Source: Zizania palustris (lineage: Eukaryota > Streptophyta > Magnoliopsida > Poales > Poaceae). From it: 64,000 bases of DNA. The stretch's first letter is position 1. Each line of letters starts with the position of its first letter. This document shows positions 1-10,710 of the stretch, piece by piece. The position numbers and the translations under genes were made by a program. Below the pieces are notes generated by a model, which saw nothing but the letters and a program-made list of their open reading frames with translations, was not told where the DNA came from and ran no database searches. The stretch covers positions 78,464,255 to 78,528,254 of the forward strand of contig JAAALK010000288.1 of assembly GCA_019279435.1 (NCBI GenBank). The letters run 5' to 3'.

Positions 1-621
1 AAGGGCTTGTGTTATCTCCACGAGGAATGCAGGAGAAGAATTGTTCATTTGGATATCAAACCACAAAACATTCTCTTAGATGAAAACTTCAATGCAAAAT
101 TAGCTGACTTTGGACTTTCTAAGCTGATAGAAAGGGATATGAGCAAGGTAATGACTGTGATGAGAGGCACACCTGGATATCTCGCACCAGAATGGTTAAC
201 ATCACAGATCACTGAAAAAGTTGATGTGTACAGCTTTGGAGTTGTTCTTATGGAAATAATAAGTGGGAGAAAAAACATTGATATCAGTCAGCCAGAGGAC
301 AGTGTTCAACTCATCAGTTTATTAAGAGAAAAGGCTCAAAACAATCAGCTGACTGATCTGATTGATAAGCACAGTGATGACATGGTCTCACACCAGGAGG
401 AAGTGATCGAAATGATGAAGCTCGCAATGTGGTGCTTGCAAAATGATAGCAACCGAAGGCCTTCTATGTCAATGGTTGTCAAGGTATTGGAAGGCACAAC
501 GAGTGTGGAAAATTACTTGGATTACAACATTTTCAATGCAAATTCAGTAATATCTGTTCAAGACAACCCATCAGCATATTCAGCTCCACTTCCTGCATCA
601 ATATTATCTGGCCCAAGATGA
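1..621 (+). CDS. G-type lectin (SD2-like) receptor kinase, C-terminal kinase fragment
   Basis: This is the 3' exon of a receptor-like serine/threonine kinase; the lectin, membrane and N-lobe parts lie left of the window. The frame is open from base 1 (KGLCYLHEE...) to TGA at 619-621. Visible kinase landmarks are the catalytic loop VHLDIKPQN, DFGLSK, the activation segment RGTPGYLAPEW and the DVYSFGVV motif of subdomain IX. HLD replaces the usual HRD, so it is a non-RD kinase, which is typical of SD2-type lectin kinases. The C-terminus ends in LSGPR. By family knowledge these are plasma-membrane kinases often linked to immune or stress perception; no ligand can be inferred here. No lesion is seen in the part present. 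Confidence 0.88.
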   Translation, partial: KGLCYLHEECRRRIVHLDIKPQNILLDENFNAKLADFGLSKLIERDMSKVMTVMRGTPGYLAPEWLTSQITEKVDVYSFGVVLMEIISGRKNIDISQPEDSVQLISLLREKAQNNQLTDLIDKHSDDMVSHQEEVIEMMKLAMWCLQNDSNRRPSMSMVVKVLEGTTSVENYLDYNIFNANSVISVQDNPSAYSAPLPASILSGPR

Positions 622-720
622 AATGGGTGGCTGATGCTTGATGAGCACAAGAATATCCGACTTTTTTTTGAAATAGGTCACACAGGCCCGACCTTATTTG
701 AAGGCCATGGGTATGTCGGG

Positions 721-793
721 GACGTGAACGAGAACTTCCCAGGAGGTCACCCATCCTGATACTATTCCCGCCTGAGCACGCTTAAGTTCTGAC
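721..793 (-). repeat. 5S rRNA-derived fragment (Cassandra/TRIM-like or 5S-derived SINE)
   Basis: Read on the minus strand, this matches the 3' two thirds of plant 5S rRNA, including AGCGTGCT, GGATGGGTGACCTCC and TGGGAAGT. About seven bases are missing next to CAGAACTT, and the 5' third of 5S is absent. It is therefore not a functional 5S gene. Plant Cassandra TRIM elements carry 5S sequence in their LTRs and are the first candidate; a 5S-derived SINE is another. Element ends were not found. Confidence 0.7.
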
Positions 794-1177
794 GAGATTT
801 GGTGTCATTTGTAGTTTACCATTTGTATTATGTCCAATTTCTTATTTGAGAAGTATGTTTAAGAAGGCATCAGAAGAATTTCTGGGAAATATATATATGA
901 TGGAAATTTCAGTGAAGTTTTTGATGTGCAGCTAAAAACCTTAGCACCAATAATATATACATATTGTAAAAGCAATGTGGGCTTTGATTTGCTAACATTC
1001 ACTTTGAACAAGAAAGCTTGAATCTATGAGAAAAACTGATTTATAAATCACAATCTTCCTCCCCCTCTTTAAAGTATTTCAATCCCAAACAAGTTGAGAT
1101 AATCTAGAAATGAAACCCAATCTCCATTTGAGTGACTAGGTTTTTCCACTAGCTCAACAAGCCTACCATAACCTTTA

Positions 1178-1296
1178 GGGCCTGTTTGGGAACCTCAAAT
1201 CCCGGTCCATTCCTTGTGGATGGGCCGGGATTTTAGTTTAAAATCTCGTCCCATTCCTAAGGAATGGGCCAGAATTTGAAATTCTCAAACAGGCCC
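1178..1296. mobile_element. Tourist-like MITE (PIF/Harbinger type), TSD TTA
   Basis: A 119-bp element whose ends are inverted copies: GGGCCTGTTTGGGAA on the left, and on the right ATTCTCAAACAGGCCC, whose complement is GGGCCTGTTTGAGAAT. The flanking trinucleotide TTA is at 1175-1177 and 1297-1299. A TTA duplication and terminal GGGCC/GGCCC fit the PIF/Harbinger group. Confidence 0.75.
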
Positions 1297-1299
1297 TTA

Positions 1300-1780
1300 G
1301 GGGTTTACATCAACCCCTTGCGGTGGGTTTCAAGTGTAGTTATGCCAATATGGATAGCACTTAAGTCTTTAGCATAGATCAAGCACCATAAAATCTGCCA
1401 AAACACTCCAAAATCACCATAACTATATGTGGGCAATTTAGATGCAAATCGTTCAATCAACCAAAACAAGAATTCTTCGGACAAAACTAAGAACGTTGGG
1501 TTCACAGCTCATCGCCACTAGTGACCACCTCTACCAAGTGCCACCCACACCTCTGCCAAGGGGATGGGTTCTTCAATAATATACTTGACTGAGGAGCAAT
1601 ACCGTTCGTTAAATAATTCTAAGACTTTTGATCTTCGACTTTTGAGATTTATTTTCATGTAATGCAAAAGCTCCACCTTTGTTCAGGTCAGGATTCCGTG
1701 GTTTAGAAACCGTAAGACGACCTATTTTGAATTCAGCAAACTTTGATCTTCAAGTGGTTTTAAGGTGATTTATGAGAAGA
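1300..1780. other. Intergenic, no gene seen
   Basis: No ORF or splice-consistent exon that I recognise. The stretch separates the Tourist-like MITE from the CACTA-like remnant. Confidence 0.4.
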
Positions 1781-1789
1781 AAAGACTTT

Positions 1790-3245
1790 GTCGTGGAACT
1801 GATCCAAAGCATAGATATCGGGCTGATGGACATATCCACTTGGCTAAACACATGGAAAGAACTAATGTTGTGTTGAATGTTATATACGTTGTAATGCGAC
1901 TAACTCATATCTTAACGTCGAGGTCTATATAGGTGGTCATAAAGGACTAGATCCTTCAAAGCCAGATGAATTGTGTAGTCAAACGGCTATGGATTATTTG
2001 GTGAGGTGTTAACAATTTTTAAGAGTTTGCATCATTTTTCTCTATCTAATCGGCACTGTTGGTTTCTTGCAGATGCAATATGGTCAACAAATGGTACAAC
2101 TCCATGGAGTGGAGTATGAATGGCGGAAGCAACCTATCGACCTAATGAATGTGTACTCTAGTGGAGGTGGAAAGAGTCATGGACGGTGAGATGATGCTTC
2201 TCAATGTTTTGTTTATGGTACTGTAATAGTAAATTGTCTATTCAATGTTACACGTATTCTATGATCAATGGAATAATTGACTCAAGAGAAGTGAGAGCTC
2301 ATAAGTCAACTCAGTCGTCATAGAGCTCTTCAGGGGTTAGCTCTAACCATCGCCACTCAGAAGAAAACCTGCAAATGCTTCAGCTGATGGAGGCACTGAG
2401 GCAGTGAGACGAGTACCATGCTTCTTGCTTAGCACAGCAGCAAACGATGTTTCAAGTAAGTTCAGTGATTGCATTACAACATGTATAGAAATTTGCCCAT
2501 CAGCAAGGATTTCACATGTCGCAGTTCCAAATGATACCTCCCCACCACCATTATTTCTATTGGGTACTCCTCTTGCAAATGAGGTACCTCCTGACATGTT
2601 ACTTTGTTCTAATGTCTATTTTACATAAATCAAAATTTGGAGGGTTATTTGAGTTGGCTTGTTAGTTGATAATGTTTCCCCAAATTTATATATTGATTTA
2701 GATTCTTCGTACTCCTGGTCAGGATTGAGCATCGGCTTCAAATGTTAATGAGCAACACGCTACTACTCCGAGAGGCAGCGGCCATAATTTTAACCAACCA
2801 AGTGAGTGTTGTGACTAAGTATGAATGTTATTTCTTCACATGACTTGTAACTTTGTGTATTTGAACGCGACTTGTGAATTTGAACACAACTTGTTACTTT
2901 GAATGTCTTGTGCCTTTAAATGTGATTTGTGACTTTGAATGGTTAAGTTTGTGAAGGTGGATTTATTTGGTTAATTTATGAATGTGTTTGTGGAGGTGAA
3001 GAATGTGAATGTGCATGTGAATGTATTTGTGGATGTGATTTTGAATGTGTTTGTGGATATGTATATGATTGTGAATGTGTGAATATGTTTGTGAATGTAA
3101 ATGGGTGAAACATGAAAATAAAAAAATAGTAACTTCCGTCGGCTATATTCAGTCGATAGAAGTTAAAAACCAATAACTTTCATCGGCTAGATGTGGCCGA
3201 CATAAGTTACTTTTTTTTGCTAACTAGAATATACCTTCCGTTGGT
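1790..3245 (+). mobile_element. Decayed CACTA (En/Spm)-like transposon remnant
   Basis: Broken plus-strand reading frames between about 2070 and 2560 give glutamine-rich protein typical of the tail of grass CACTA ORF1 (Transposase_24-type) proteins, for example MQYGQQMVQLHG, LQMLQLMEALRQ and LAQQQTMFQ, with stops between. At 3131-3245 there are short hairpin motifs (ACTTCCGTCGGC...AGAAGTTA and CATCGGCTA...GGCCGACATAAGTT), like CACTA subterminal repeats. Between them, 2880-3110 is a low-complexity GAATGTG-rich tract. Terminal CACTA/TAGTG ends and a 3-bp TSD were not identified, so the boundaries are approximate. Confidence 0.4.
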
Positions 3246-3899
3246 TATCAACCGAGCATAGTCTGATTGACCTCACCAAGAAGGCTAATCCTTACCTGCA
3301 AATCGAAAAACACAAGCAAGAACGCATAAAACGCAATCGAACTGAAATTCTATTGGAATCTACAAATTGGGATTCACTTACAAAACCCTAGATGTCTATA
3401 GAAACATCATATATAGTAGTTCGGGACGTACCCCTAATGGGCTCAACTGGATACGCGGCCTAAAGGCCCAACAACGTAGAAAATAGCATGTTGGCAGATT
3501 ATAGACGTCATCTTGTTTTGACGATTCCTATCGATCCAGAATGAATTTTGAGGTGAGACTACTGGAATTGGAAAGGTTATGAAGTTATCTTTTCGTGCCT
3601 AGGTGGAACGTCGAAAATGGAGTTTGTTTATGGCTTGGGCAACAATTTTAGTGCACACTGCTCTTGGAATCCGAGTTGGAATCGAACTGTAATTGGATTG
3701 GACTCCCAACTCAGTTTGGACATCCTTTGTTGGTTCTTCTCCAACTCTTTGCTTATAGCCATCCATGTGCTTCTTCATCATCTATATAGTTCCTAACAAT
3801 AATATTATCCTTAGATAGTAATCTATTCTCAAGATAATATAACGAGATACTTAGAAACGAGTTCACCTAAAGATTTATTCGTCTTGCTCGAACATGAGT

Positions 3900-4857
3900 A
3901 ATTGGTTCTTAGTATTCATGTATGGTTGTATTATTGGTAGGGATGTCCTCATCATCCTCCTCATCTTCTTCTACTTCAAAACGCAGCATGCCTATTTGTA
4001 GCTCTTGGTAATATTCCTCTACGAACTTATTACCTTGATCTAGGGCTTGTTTGGTATAGTTCCAACTTCAAGATTCGGGCAGAATCTGGAGTTTGTGTAA
4101 TATAATAAAATAGTTTAAATATTTATTTTAATATAAAATAAAAACTAAATTACTTAACTAAATATCCTTAATCCATCCACAACTCTAGCTCTAGGATTTC
4201 TTAGAGCTAGACTATACCTGCTCTAAAAAATCTTGGAGCTAGAGGTATTCCAAACAGGGCCCTAATGGTTGTAATTTCTTTCTCAAATATCGTTGGTATG
4301 GTGGAGGAACAAATCTACCATGCATAGCTCACTTCAAGTTATCCCATGTATTAGGTTCTAGGCCATTTTTAACCAATTCATTCCACCTAATTATAGCAAA
4401 ATCCTTGAACTCGCTAGTTCCTTGCCTAACCCGATGTATTTTAGGGACTAGTTGGGAATTAATTTTTTGTTCAACTGTTATCTCCCAATCTAAATATTTT
4501 TAGGTCATATTTGCTAGCAAAATAAGGTATACAAAATTTTACTTTGGCAAAAGGATCATCGTTACCTTGTCCCTGATGTTGGTTACCCAGATGGTCATTA
4601 CCTTGCCGATTACGGTGTAATTATGTTCGCGAACACTCTTCACGGCTTGCAACGTGTGCGTTTCTATGATATGTGTCTTCTTCATCATCTTTAACCTCAG
4701 GCACTAGAGCTGGAAGCCGCTGATTTGGGGGCATTCGTTGAACATGAGCCATAAGAATAACAATACTCCTAGCTAGCACATGTATGCTTAGTTGCATGAC
4801 ATTAATGTTAGCATCAAACTTCTCTTCAAGCCTTTGAAGTTCTTCCTTGATGCACAA
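3900..4857 (-). pseudogene. Ty3/gypsy gag relic, interrupted by a MITE
   Basis: On the minus strand the 4857-4621 segment codes a coiled-coil-like N-terminal part of a gypsy gag. After several stops, 4480-4263 shows the gag core (FKDFAIIRWNELVKNG, MHGRFVPPPYQR). A MITE at 4043-4262 then intervenes, and the gag continues at 4042-3900 (FVEEYYQELQIGMLRFEVEE followed by an acidic run). Protease, RT and integrase are absent. Upstream on the same strand, 4860-5290 resembles a retroelement leader. It is old and non-functional. Confidence 0.65.
4043..4262. mobile_element. MITE inserted in the gypsy gag relic
   Basis: A 220-bp AT-rich element with inverted ends GGGCTTGTTTGGTAT and ATTCCAAACAGGGCCC, flanked by TA on both sides. 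Removing it rejoins two halves of the gag reading frame, so it landed in the retroelement after the retroelement was in place. Tourist or hAT affiliation is not settled. Confidence 0.7.
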
Positions 4858-5139
4858 TCACCAAAATCAGTCACCTCACCTACCATTGTTAGTAGAAAAT
4901 AGCAGATAAGACAAAAAGTGTTACCCCTATCACTACTAGGGTATGGAGACACACTCTATCTCGATACGACTTACTAAGATCTTACAAAGCTCTTACCAAT
5001 TGAAGCAGGTGGTATGACCAAAGAGGTGGGATGCCCAACGAGTGCAAGGTGTGATTACAAGGATCAACCTGTACTGATTGGAAGTATATAGATCTTGGAA
5101 GGCAATATATAGTAGCAAGGGTAGCAAAATTTAATAACA

Positions 5140-5268
5140 GGGTTAGCAAGGTTGAAAAGGGGTCCAAATTACTTATCAAAGTCACTAGCCGAAACTCATC
5201 CTATAGGGTTAGCAAGGTTGAAAAGGGGTCCAAATTATTTGTCAAAGTCACTAGCCGAGACTCGTTCT
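5140..5268. repeat. Two-copy 66-bp tandem repeat
   Basis: The sequence beginning GGGTTAGCAAGGTTGAAAAG at 5140 starts again at 5206, with few differences over about 63 bp. It lies in the presumed leader of the antisense gypsy relic. Confidence 0.8.
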
Positions 5269-5289
5269 AGAACTAGTCTAAGCAAGCGA

Positions 5290-5985
5290 GAGTATGAAGA
5301 GCCATGATGAAGATCATGGGTCTCATGGCTCATGAGTGATTGTCAATGGAAGTCAAAAGATATATATATATACACACACGTATTGATGGGATTGGGAGAC
5401 AATTCTCTTAGAATTCATATTTCTACGAGTCATCTCATTCAACCGTGTAAGATTAGGAATATCAATTTTGCATACAATTTGGACTCAAGCCGACTATTCA
5501 ACCAACAGTTTTGACAATCAGATTTGTATACAATTTCTCTTATATTTATACAGTGGAAATTGATTATATACTCTCTTATTAGTCTAAAATCTAGAATATA
5601 TCTCCCTCTAATTCCTCTATTCTATCTATTCTTTCTACTCTTTTCTAGAGTGTATATTGTACTGTATTTGAGCCTGTCCAGCAACACACGGGTTCTTCAG
5701 AATTCAGCAAGAACTGAAAAATGCAATCAGAGACAGAATTTGTGCTGCAGCCAATGCAGCAATTTTCTGGATGATATTCTGAACTCAGTGAATGAACTGC
5801 AAACATGGACTGAAATGCAAATGCTGAAACAAAACATGATGCAGAATGTTCTCTGAAAACTAAAAGAGGTAACAGAATGTTTCTCTGAAAATTAAAAGAG
5901 GCAACAGAATGTTCTTGAATGCAGAACGAGAGATAGCTGGAGATACTTTTCTGTCTCGTTGGTGTGCTAGCTGCTGCTCATCAGT
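5290..5985. other. Intergenic/retroelement-flank region and 3' side of the interrupted gene
   Basis: The stretch carries a short hairpin (GAGCCATGATGAAGATCATG...CATGGCTC, 5300-5335) and no recognisable exon. The stretch just above 5985 is probably the 3' UTR of the minus-strand gene that ends at 5987. Confidence 0.35.
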
Positions 5986-6694
5986 TTCAGGGACGGCGTT
6001 GCATGGTGCTCTTTGAGCTACCTTGTCCATGTCCATCCAAGCCCAGCGTCTTCTGAGTCGTCGTCTCCCTCGTCCGAATCCTTTTCATGATCCTGGCAAC
6101 GGCAGGAGACTTCCAGTACGACCACACGTCTTTCCCTTTACCGTCGCCATCGCCATCGCCATTGCCGTCTTTTATGCCAAGAATCGAGCTTGGTTCAGGC
6201 ACGGCGTTGCTGCTCATCACCGGGAAGTGAGATGGAGCGGCGGCGGCGGCGGCAGCACGGGTAGGCTCGTCCAGCGAGCCGCCTGAGGCCGGCACCCTCT
6301 CCGACTCCGAGGTTGCCAGAAACTCCGGCGGCCCAACCGATTGAACCAGGCTGCCGTCGAGAGGGAAGAAGCTCTCAGACTCAGCAGGGCGCTTGCCAAG
6401 AATCGACGGCAACTGCGAGCTGCTTGCATTGCTGGTGTTGGTGGTGCTGATCTGTGAGCTCTGGTAGGTTGGCAATGGCAGCTGAACATTGCTTGCCGGC
6501 AGCTGGTTGCACTGATACTGAGCAGGCTGTTGGTGACCGAAGAAATCCACCTTCTTACCTGTTACGTTAAAGGAAGCATTTTTTTTTGCATATTAAACGA
6601 GATAATCAAAACATGCGGAGCTAATTCAAGTAAATGCAAGAGTCAACGACATAATAAAAATGCATGTGTGACATATGAATCCCGAAGAACATAA

Positions 6695-7440
6695 TGTCAT
6701 GGGTAGCGGGTGAAGCCTAATCGGTCCATGTTATTAATCATCCTAGCGTTCTTCCCGATCTAACTCCACCTCTCATCCCTAAAAGCCACCGTCGCCTAGT
6801 TATCCTTCCAGCAATGTTTATCCCGTCATGAATCTAACCTATGATAATTTGGTATCAGAGCAACTCACCATAGCTTTCGGCATTATATTGTTCTTAAAAC
6901 TTGGAACATTTTGTCCATGTTACGGGCACCATCTACTCTACCTAGTTACTGAGGAGGTACTCCATCAAGTGTTTGATGTATATGGTGCCAAGAAAAAATA
7001 TCCACCGCAAGCTAAGAGGGTTTGATGACATATAATAATCTTTCTTTGTTCATAATAATGTATTAAGCCAAGATATAAAAGGTTTTGAGTTTTATTTATA
7101 TTAAGTGTCTAAGTTAGGATTAAGTCCATCTCGTAGCTCAAGAATGAGTTACTCAAAAGGAAGAATGTAGTTTCATGGGTAGTGGATGAGGCCTAGCCAA
7201 CCATGTGAACAGTACCCACATAGGTACTGTAGCAGCCAAGCAGTAGCCAATTCCATATAAATATGTGCCTTATGTATAAGCGATAAATAAAGCACCGTTT
7301 TAATCTAATCTCTCATCCAGTTCTCTATTTATCATTCTAATGTTCTTTATAAACTAAGTCTACCTCTCATTCTTAGTAGTCGCTGTTATCCGGCTATCCT
7401 TTCGGTAGTGTTTATCTTATCATGGATCTAACCCATGATA
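6695..7440 (+). mobile_element. TRIM retroelement with TSD CATAA
   Basis: A 746-bp element flanked by CATAA at 6690-6694 and 7441-7445. The left LTR is 6695-6846 (begins TGTCATGGGTAG, ends CCTATGATA, internally deleted). The primer binding site TGGTATCAGAGC, complementary to initiator Met tRNA, is at 6850-6861. The interior has no protein-coding capacity. A purine-rich tract at about 7153-7165 precedes the right LTR at about 7171-7440. A solo LTR of the same family sits at 37152-37539. Confidence 0.8.
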
Positions 7441-8187
7441 CATAACGAAAAGAATACGAGTATTTTGAGGCATTGAAGGCTAAATTGTAGCTTCATTGAT
7501 AAGTGAACTTGGAGAAATTTAAGTATTTGCAGTAGATGGTGAAAACAATGGCACATAAAGGTACGCCATGTTTCGTCCATCTCACGGCACAACTCTAGTA
7601 TAGTATATGTGCCATGTTTTCTAAAAGGAAAACTGAAGTTACCAAAGTATACAGAGGATAAGACAAAGTGATTCTGGACTAGATAGCTTGTTTGCATTGG
7701 ATTTATGGCAGAACAATCGAGTTGACGGCTCATGGAAGTTGATCCACCAATGTTGATGTTTGGAGGGGGACTGACCTACTCTAGGCGCAAGGCAGCAGGA
7801 GCCAAGGGGGCTCGACCGAAGGGAACAGTAGGCCCAAGGAGGGCTAATCAGGTAAGTTTTAGTAGTAGATAAATTTAGTTATTATTTTGCTAAGATTAGA
7901 TTTTTGGTTGTTAGATAAATAAATCTATTAGGCGGATCGGTATTATATAAACTGAATCCTACAATTAGATGAGTCATGCTAGTAATCTTGGCTATTGGCT
8001 AACCGGTTCAATCCCCTGCCTTCTCGCCGCATCACCCACAACGACGCCACCGTGGTAGAGCGGTCCAGGACCTCGTCCGACTATTGCTTTCAAGTATCAA
8101 TTATGAAGTAGAGTGTGTTCTAACCTAAGCGAGTCCTCGATAGGTGACAACTTGGTATCAAGAGACTCGGGTTTTCCTTCCACTGCC

Positions 8188-8700
8188 ATGAGTTCGCAAT
8201 CAATCACCGGGTCAGGGACCGGGATCGAAGAAGCATTGAATTCCATCATGAAGTGCTTGGACGCTATTGAAGAGAAGTTGCAGCCGATCCGGCCTTTGGA
8301 GGAGAGAGTAGCCATGTTAGAGGTGCTCATGTGGATCCACCCCCACGCAACCAGGGAGGGGGCGCCAACACCGTCACCACGCAGGAGACGACGACAACAA
8401 TAACTAGGGCAGTGATTTGCTATTGACTACCCACAAGCTCAAATTTCCCAAGTTCGACGACACCGATGATCTGCTCCCATTGCTCAATCGTTGCGAGCGG
8501 TACTTCCATGTTCACCAAACTCCGGATCACAAGAGAGTGGCGTTTGCCACGTTCTATCTCCTAGATGATGCCCAACTCTAGTTCCCTAGGACCCATCTTG
8601 TGGGATTTCAGCCAATGCACCCTAGCATTTGTATGGGACAGCCACAAGGTGACATGGTCCATAGCTAATCTAGCTTCATCGACTCCTCCCTTAGTGCTCG
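8188..8700 (+). pseudogene. gypsy gag remnant
   Basis: The frame opens near 8188 (MSSQSITGSGTGIEEALNS), with a helix-forming IEEKLQPIRPLEERVAMLE segment. A stop near 8401 is followed by the gag core (LKFPKFDDTDD...CERYFHVHQTPDHKRVAFA). The zinc knuckle and protease are not seen. Confidence 0.6.
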
Positions 8701-8869
8701 AGGTCATCGATGAAATCATGGATGAGCTGCTTTTGGAGTTTGGCCAGCTATTCACACAACCGATTGGCCTACCCCCAAAATGCCAATTCACCCACTAGAT
8801 CAGACTGTTACCAGGCACGACACCTGTGGTTGTTAGTCCCTATATCTATGCCCATGCCCAAAAGAGGAG

Positions 8870-9330
8870 TTGGAGAAACAATGCGCCGACATGCTACAAA
8901 CTGGTGTCATTAGGCTGAGCACGTCCGCCTTCTCCATACCCGTCCTCCTCGTCAAGAAGGCTGATGGCTCTTAGTATTTCTACATCGACTACAGGGCCTT
9001 GAACTCAGTGATAGTAAAGGACAAGTTTCCAATACCAGTCGTCGACGAGTTACTAGATGAACTTAAAGGGGCCAACTTCTTCACAAAATTGGATCTACGT
9101 TCAAGCTATCACCAGTTGCGGATGCAGCCTGATGATGTGGAGAAGACCACGTTTTGCACTCATCAAGGGCTCTTTGAATTTCTAGTCATGCCCTTCAGCC
9201 TGACTAATGCACCAGACACATTTCAGGCGCTAATGAATGAGGTCCTATAGCTTTTTTTAAGACGGTTTGTGCTTGTATTTTTTTATGACATCCTCATCTT
9301 CAGCTCATCTTGGTCATAACATCTTCATCA
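8870..9330 (+). pseudogene. gypsy reverse transcriptase remnant
   Basis: The conserved RT stretch includes FFTKLDLRSSYHQLRM and FEFLVMPFSLTNAP (8999-9250). A stop occurs at 9248. The catalytic box downstream reads FFYDILIF, so one of the paired aspartates is replaced. The enzyme would be inactive even without the stops. Confidence 0.8.
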
Positions 9331-9635
9331 TGAAAAAGTCCAAGTGTGCCTTCTGTCGCCACAAGGTGGCATACTTGGGTCATGTAATATCATATATTGC
9401 AAGTGTCACAATGGATGAGGAGAAGGTGTGCGCGGTGGTGGACTAGCTACTACCTCACTCAGTGCATGTTGTACGTGTGTTCCTAGGGCCGGCCAGCTAC
9501 TATCGTTGGTTCATCCATGACTATGGCACCATCGCCGCACCATTGATGAATCTTCTTCGCAAGGATAGCTTCTACTAGGGCAAGGAGGTAGAAACAATTT
9601 TCAGCATACTCCAGAAGTAACTCACATCAGGCCTG

Positions 9636-10710
9636 GTGCTTCAACTACCAGATTTCAATCGGGAGTTCATCGTGGAATGCAACGCCTCCAGAACTAGTTT
9701 TGTAGTCGTGCTACACCAGGGTAGGGGACCGGTCACCATCTATAGAAACAGCATGCACCACGCCATGCCAAAATGGTGGCATACGAGCGTGAACTCATCG
9801 ATTTGGTCCTTGCAGTACGTAATTGGAGACACTATCTTTGGGGACGATCATTTCTCCTCTGCACTGACCATTTTAGCTTGAAGTTTTTACTAGATCAGAG
9901 GCTATCTACTATACCCCAACATCAATGGCTCAACAAATTCTTGGGGTTTGATTTTTCGGTGGAATTCAAGCCAGGAGCATCCAACGTGGTGGTCGACGCC
10001 CTGTCCCGCCACGATACAGAAGAGATCGAGTCAGCCATGGCATTGTTCGCTCTAACATTTTAGTTGTTTGATGACCTACGTGTAGAATTGAATACAGAAC
10101 TAGTCCTTAGAGCTCTGAAGGCAGAAGTAGCAACAGGAGCAAAGGGACAAACATGGCAGATCATCGACGGCCTCGTCACAGTAGCGGGCCATGTCTACAT
10201 CCTACTTGCCTACGGTGCTAGCCGTGGCTCATGGAGCAGGCCACGATGGCATCGATAAGACCTTGCACCACCTCCGCCATGACTTCTACTAGCCCAGCGC
10301 ACACAAGGTGGTCTGGAAACATCAAACATGTGAGGTCTTGTGTCATCAGCCAGAAGAACAAGGGTGAATAGCTTCTACAAGGCAGCCTCCTCCAACCGCT
10401 TGACTTACTCTCTGTGGTATGGGCTGACATAACAATGGATTTTATTGAAGGATTCCCCAATCAATGGCAAGTCGGTCATACTGACAGTGGTAGATCGATT
10501 CTCGAAGTACATCCACTTTGTGCCTCTCAGCCATCCATACATAGCCACCTCTGTTTCCGGGCATTCTTCGATGAAATTGTCTCTCTACATGGCTTGTTGA
10601 GCTCCATTGTCAGTGATCACGACCTAGTCTTCACCAAAAAATTCTGGCAAGAATTGTTCTCCCTCGTTGGTGTCAAGCTATCCTTGTCCTCAACCTTTCA
10701 CCCGTAATCT
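9636..10710 (+). pseudogene. gypsy RNase H and integrase remnants
   Basis: The RNase H part shows SFLLCTDHFSLKFLLDQR and the connection LSRHDTEE up to about 10063. Integrase-core fragments follow in more than one frame: VWADITMDFIEGFP at 10414, then a segment around 10560-10707 with SIVSDHDLVFTKKFWQELF. Stops and frame changes interrupt both. Confidence 0.75.

Noticed and set aside
721..793. Functional 5S rRNA gene
   Set aside because: It lacks the 5' third and has an internal deletion, so it is treated as a derived repeat.
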